Shown here in pieces: positions 59,554 to 64,000 of a stretch of DNA of 64,000 nt. Source of the stretch: Tistrella mobilis (lineage in GTDB: Bacteria; Pseudomonadota; Alphaproteobacteria; Tistrellales; Tistrellaceae); assembly GCF_041468085.1 (NCBI RefSeq), contig NZ_CP121017.1, positions 3,657,501-3,721,500 of the forward strand. The letters run 5' to 3'. Position 1 is the first letter of the stretch. Each line of letters opens with the position of its first letter. The position numbers were made by a program, and so were the translations under genes. The notes under the pieces are model-generated. The model saw only the letters and a program-made list of their open reading frames with translations, did not search any database and was not told the origin of the DNA.

Positions 59554-60063
59554 TCAATGCGCCGAATGATCCATCTTCTTCATGTCATGGCCCATATCGG
59601 CACCGGCGCCCGGCTTTTCGATCGCCAGTTCGACATCGATGGTGCCGGCCTTTTCGAAGGTCAGGGTGGCGGGGACCTTCTCGCCCGGCATGATCGCCTG
59701 CTTCAGCTTGATCAGCATGATGTGATAGCCGCCGGGGGCGAGCTTTGCCTCGCCGCCGGCCGGGATCTCGACGCCCTCGACCCGGCGCATGCGCATCACG
59801 CCCTTGTCCTCGAAGCTCTCGTGGATCTCGGCCACCTCGGCGACGGGGGTCGAGACCGCGACCAGGCGGTCGGGGGCGCTGCCATGGTTCTCGACGGTCA
59901 GGAAGGCGCCGGCGGTGCCGCCGACATTGACCGAGGCACGGGCCCAGGGATGGCCGATATGCAGCTCGCCCAGCTTGTATTCATGGGCGGAGGCGGTGCC
60001 GACGGCAATGATCAGGGCGGCGGTGGCAAGGCCGGCGCGGAGCGTGCGCGAGATGATCGACAT
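59554..60063 (-). CDS. Copper chaperone PCu(A)C family protein
   Basis: 169 residues. A signal peptide ends at ASA-HEY (residue 26). The copper-binding set H(M)x10Mx21HxM is present: EIHESFEDKGVMRMRRVE, then APGGYHIMLI. The C-terminus adds a Met/His tail (DMGHDMKKMDHSAH) that could bind further copper. PCuAC proteins deliver Cu(I) to the CuA or CuB site of cytochrome oxidase. It is followed upstream by a DUF2946 gene in the same orientation, a common pairing. Confidence 0.95.
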   Translation of the reverse strand: MSIISRTLRAGLATAALIIAVGTASAHEYKLGELHIGHPWARASVNVGGTAGAFLTVENHGSAPDRLVAVSTPVAEVAEIHESFEDKGVMRMRRVEGVEIPAGGEAKLAPGGYHIMLIKLKQAIMPGEKVPATLTFEKAGTIDVELAIEKPGAGADMGHDMKKMDHSAH

Positions 60064-60117
60064 GGAGATTGGTCCTTGTTCGAAAGCGTAGAATCCTGTG
60101 GGGGAAGCCTGTCGGGA

Positions 60118-60513
60118 TCAGCTTTCGGACAGGGGCGGTGCCCGGGCCGGCACCGGCGAGACGGCGGCCGGCACGGCGGGCAGGCCCGCCGGCGGCAGCA
60201 TGGAGGGCAGGATGAAGCTGCCGATGCGCAGCGGCACCGGTGGGGCATCGGCCGGCGGCATCGCCATCTGCGCCGCCAGGCAATCGTGACAGACCATGCC
60301 GGGCAGGGGCCCGCGATCATCCGGCCGGGTGTCGGGGGCGGTGGGCGAGCAGATCTCCAGCACCTGCCCCGGCGCCAGCTCCATGGCGATCGCCATGGGC
60401 AGATGCACGATCAGCCCCAGCACCTGGGCCAGCGCCGCACAGAGCAGCACCGTCACCGCCGCCGCTCTGCGGCGCGATCCACGGGGGGCTGTACGGGGCG
60501 AATGGCGGAGCAT
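60118..60513 (-). CDS. DUF2946 family protein
   Basis: 131 residues from ATG 60513. An N-terminal membrane segment (AAAVTVLLCAALAQVLGLIVHL, about 14-35) is followed by a short periplasmic part with the paired cysteines of the family in MVCHDCLA, and a Pro/Ala-rich tail. DUF2946 proteins often sit beside copper-handling genes; their function is not known. A GTG at 60567 could lengthen the N-terminus by 18 residues. It is read just before the PCuAC gene, 54 bases away. Confidence 0.8.
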   Translation of the reverse strand: MLRHSPRTAPRGSRRRAAAVTVLLCAALAQVLGLIVHLPMAIAMELAPGQVLEICSPTAPDTRPDDRGPLPGMVCHDCLAAQMAMPPADAPPVPLRIGSFILPSMLPPAGLPAVPAAVSPVPARAPPLSES

Positions 60514-60684
60514 CGGGGGCGGTGCCCTGCGGTTGGGATGGCCAGGATCAGGACCATCGCCCGTCACGACGGCGTTGGCAAGCGGCAGTGCCGCCCCGCG
60601 CGCATCGGTCGCGCAGAAGAAAGGCCCGGCCTCCCTTGGGAGACCGGGCCCCGATCATGCGTCGGCGTGCCAGACGTCCTGTGT

Positions 60685-62132
60685 TCAGGCGTTCAGCTTC
60701 TCGTCCAGCAGCCTGTTGACCACCTGCGGATTGGCCTTGCCGCCGGTCGCCTTCATCACCTGGCCGACGAAGAAGCCGGCCAGCTTGGTCTTGCCGCCCT
60801 TGTACTCGGCCAGCTTGTCGGGGTTGGCGGCGATCACCTGATCGATGGCGGCGGCGATCGCGCCCTCGTCCGAGACCTGCTTCAGACCCTTGCGCTCGAC
60901 CACCTGGCCGGCGGTCTCGCCCGTCTCAAGCATTTCGGCGAAGACTTCCTTGGCGATACGGCCCGAAATGGTGCCGTCCTGGATCAGATCGACCAGGCCG
61001 CCCAGCGCCTCGGCAGAAACCGGGCTTTCCTCGATGCCCTTCGACAGCCGGTTGAGCGCGCCGAACAGCTCGGTGCTCATCCAGTTGGCGACCAGCTTGG
61101 CATCCCGGCCCTTCGCCGCCGTCTCGAAGAAGTCGGCCGAGACCTGCTCGCCCACCAGCACGCCGGCATCATAGGCCGACAGCCCGTACTGATCCTGGAA
61201 GCGGGCCTTCTTGGCGTCGGGCAGTTCCGGCAGGGCGGCACGCTGGGCCTCGACGAAGGCCTCGTCGAATTTCAGCGGCAGCAGATCCGGATCCGGGAAA
61301 TAGCGGTAGTCATGCGCCTCTTCCTTGGAGCGCATGGTCCGGGTCTCGCCCTTGTTGACGTCGTAGAGCCGCGTCTCCTGCGAGATGGCGCCGCCATCCT
61401 CGATGATCGCGATCTGGCGATGCGCCTCGAACTCGATCGCCCGCATGATGTGGCGGATCGAGTTCAGGTTCTTGATCTCGCAGCGCGTGCCGAGCGGCCC
61501 GCCCGGGCGGCGCACCGAGACATTGGCGTCGCAGCGCAGCGACCCCTCTTCCATGTTGCCGTCGCAGGAGCCGATATAGCGCAGGATCGTGCGCAGCTTG
61601 CGCATATAGGCGCCGGCCTGCTCGGGCGAGCGCATGTCGGGCTTGGACACGATCTCCATCAGCGCGACCCCCGACCGGTTGAGGTCGATCAGGGTTTCGC
61701 CGGGGCGCTGATCGTGCATCGACTTGCCGGCATCCTGTTCCAGATGCAGGCGTTCGATGCCGACGGTCATGGTCTCGCCATCGTCGAGATCGATGACCAT
61801 CGCACCCTCGCCAACGATCGGCTGCTTGAACTGCGAGATCTGATAGCCCTGCGGCAGGTCCGGATAGAAATAGTTCTTCCGGTCGAAAACGGAGTGCCGG
61901 TTGATCTGCGCGTTCAGTGCAATGCCGGTGCGCACGGCCTGGGCCACGCACCATTCGTTGATCACCGGCAGCATGCCCGGCATGGCCGCATCGATCAGCG
62001 AAACCTGGGTGTTCGGCTCGGCGCCATAGGCCGTGGCAGCGCCCGAGAACAGCTTGGCATTGCTCGACACCTGGGCATGGACCTCAAGACCGATCACGAT
62101 CTCCCAGTCGCCCGTGTTGCCGCGGATCAGGC

Positions 62133-62136
<4 letters not shown>
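60685..62136 (-). CDS. gatB: Asp-tRNA(Asn)/Glu-tRNA(Gln) amidotransferase subunit B
   Basis: 483 residues. The N-terminal GatB kinase-like domain opens with [22 protein letters not shown] and has [31 protein letters not shown] binds metal and tRNA-linked substrate. The helical GatB/YqeY tail ends with [19 protein letters not shown]. It phosphorylates and amidates misacylated Glu-tRNA(Gln) or Asp-tRNA(Asn). It overlaps gatA by ATGA. Confidence 0.98.
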
Positions 62137-63626
<1,490 letters not shown>

Positions 63627-63631
63627 GTCGA

Positions 63632-63919
63632 TCACTCCACGACCTTGGGGACGACGAAGAAGACGGGGTCGCCGGCCGGATTATTGGCCATCACCTTGTC
63701 GCGGCAATTCCCGTCGGTCACGACGTCGGGACGCTGCGGCAGCCCCTTGTCGGCGGCACCGGTCATCGGCGCCACCCCTTGCGTGTCGACTTCGCGCAGC
63801 TGCTCCACCCAGTCGAGAATGCCGCCCAGCTCGCGGGCATAGCCGTCGAGCTCGTCTTCGGGCACATCCAGACGGGCGAGGGTGGCGATCTTCCTGACGG
63901 CGGCTCGATCGAGCGTCAT
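63632..63919 (-). CDS. gatC: Asp-tRNA(Asn)/Glu-tRNA(Gln) amidotransferase subunit C
   Basis: 95 residues. [34 protein letters not shown] (in part: [18 protein letters not shown]) and the end [19 protein letters not shown] are typical of GatC, which wraps around GatA and helps join it to GatB. ATG 63919 is the normal start; the frame extends to 63976. First gene of the gatCAB operon, five bases before gatA. Confidence 0.96.
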   Translation of the reverse strand: MTLDRAAVRKIATLARLDVPEDELDGYARELGGILDWVEQLREVDTQGVAPMTGAADKGLPQRPDVVTDGNCRDKVMANNPAGDPVFFVVPKVVE

Positions 63920-64000
63920 CGTCGCTGCCCCACTCCAATGGTTCCGGCGGCCGGTTTCGCGAGAACCGGCGGTCAATCTGACGACGGCCGCTTCCCGGGC

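Overview
The window is GC-rich, densely coded DNA from an alphaproteobacterium. The gene order ilvC, ilvN, ilvI, miaA, serB, Do protease, DUF2065, hflC, hflK and the SAM-II riboswitch both point to that class. The overall style suggests a Rhodospirillales or Tistrella-like organism, but that placement is inference. I found no tRNA gene, CRISPR array, prophage or replication origin. One insertion sequence (IS110 family) is present.

Layout. 1-330: promoter and leader that read off the left edge on the minus strand; they look like the start of an rRNA operon. 504-15.5 kb: housekeeping block with a DUF924 protein, YihY, branched-chain amino acid synthesis (ilvC, ilvN, ilvI), miaA, serB, a Do-type protease, DUF2065, hflC, hflK and mrp. 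An aldo/keto reductase is inserted on the opposite strand. 15.5-17.9 kb: thioesterase and DUF962 protein. 18.1-28.3 kb: iron-siderophore island with ECF sigma factor, a tiny coupled ORF, FecR-type anti-sigma factor, TonB-dependent receptor, FhuD, FhuB, siderophore-interacting protein, a cyclic-peptide-type ABC exporter and FhuC, mostly joined by ATGA-type overlaps. 28.4-33.3 kb: VOC protein, amine-type FAD oxidase, amino-acid ABC importer, and a divergent XRE-cupin regulator with a three-copy operator. 33.4-35.4 kb: CoA-ester lyase and an EamA transporter.

35.4-45 kb: a catabolic module of glycerol type (FGGY kinase and two flavoproteins on minus; DeoR/GlpR regulator and TRAP transporter on plus). 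The IS110 element sits between the two TRAP permease genes. 45-50.7 kb: binding-protein ABC importer, LOG-like protein and a second DeoR regulator. 50.7-54.2 kb: thioesterase, TetR regulator, acyl-CoA ligase and a small antitoxin-like ORF. 54.4-56.7 kb: preQ0 genes queE, queD, queC followed by a TrmH-type methyltransferase. 56.9-58.8 kb: SAM-II riboswitch with metNI but no metQ. 58.9-60.5 kb: orphan HicB, an AT-richer stretch with a 34-codon ORF bracketed by RNA-like structures, and a PCuAC copper chaperone with a DUF2946 protein. 60.7-63.9 kb: gatCAB.

The strongest non-gene signals are the rRNA-type promoter at the left edge, the SAM-II riboswitch, the repeated TTTCA-N6-TGAAA operator, the GlpR-like half-site array, the IS110 insertion with flanking 8-bp repeats, the double four-base overlap that creates a 32-codon ORF between sigma and anti-sigma genes, and the 59.2-59.5 kb small-ORF locus. 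Several gene 3' ends or termini carry short local duplications (ilvC, DUF962 gene, amino-acid binding protein, CoA lyase).
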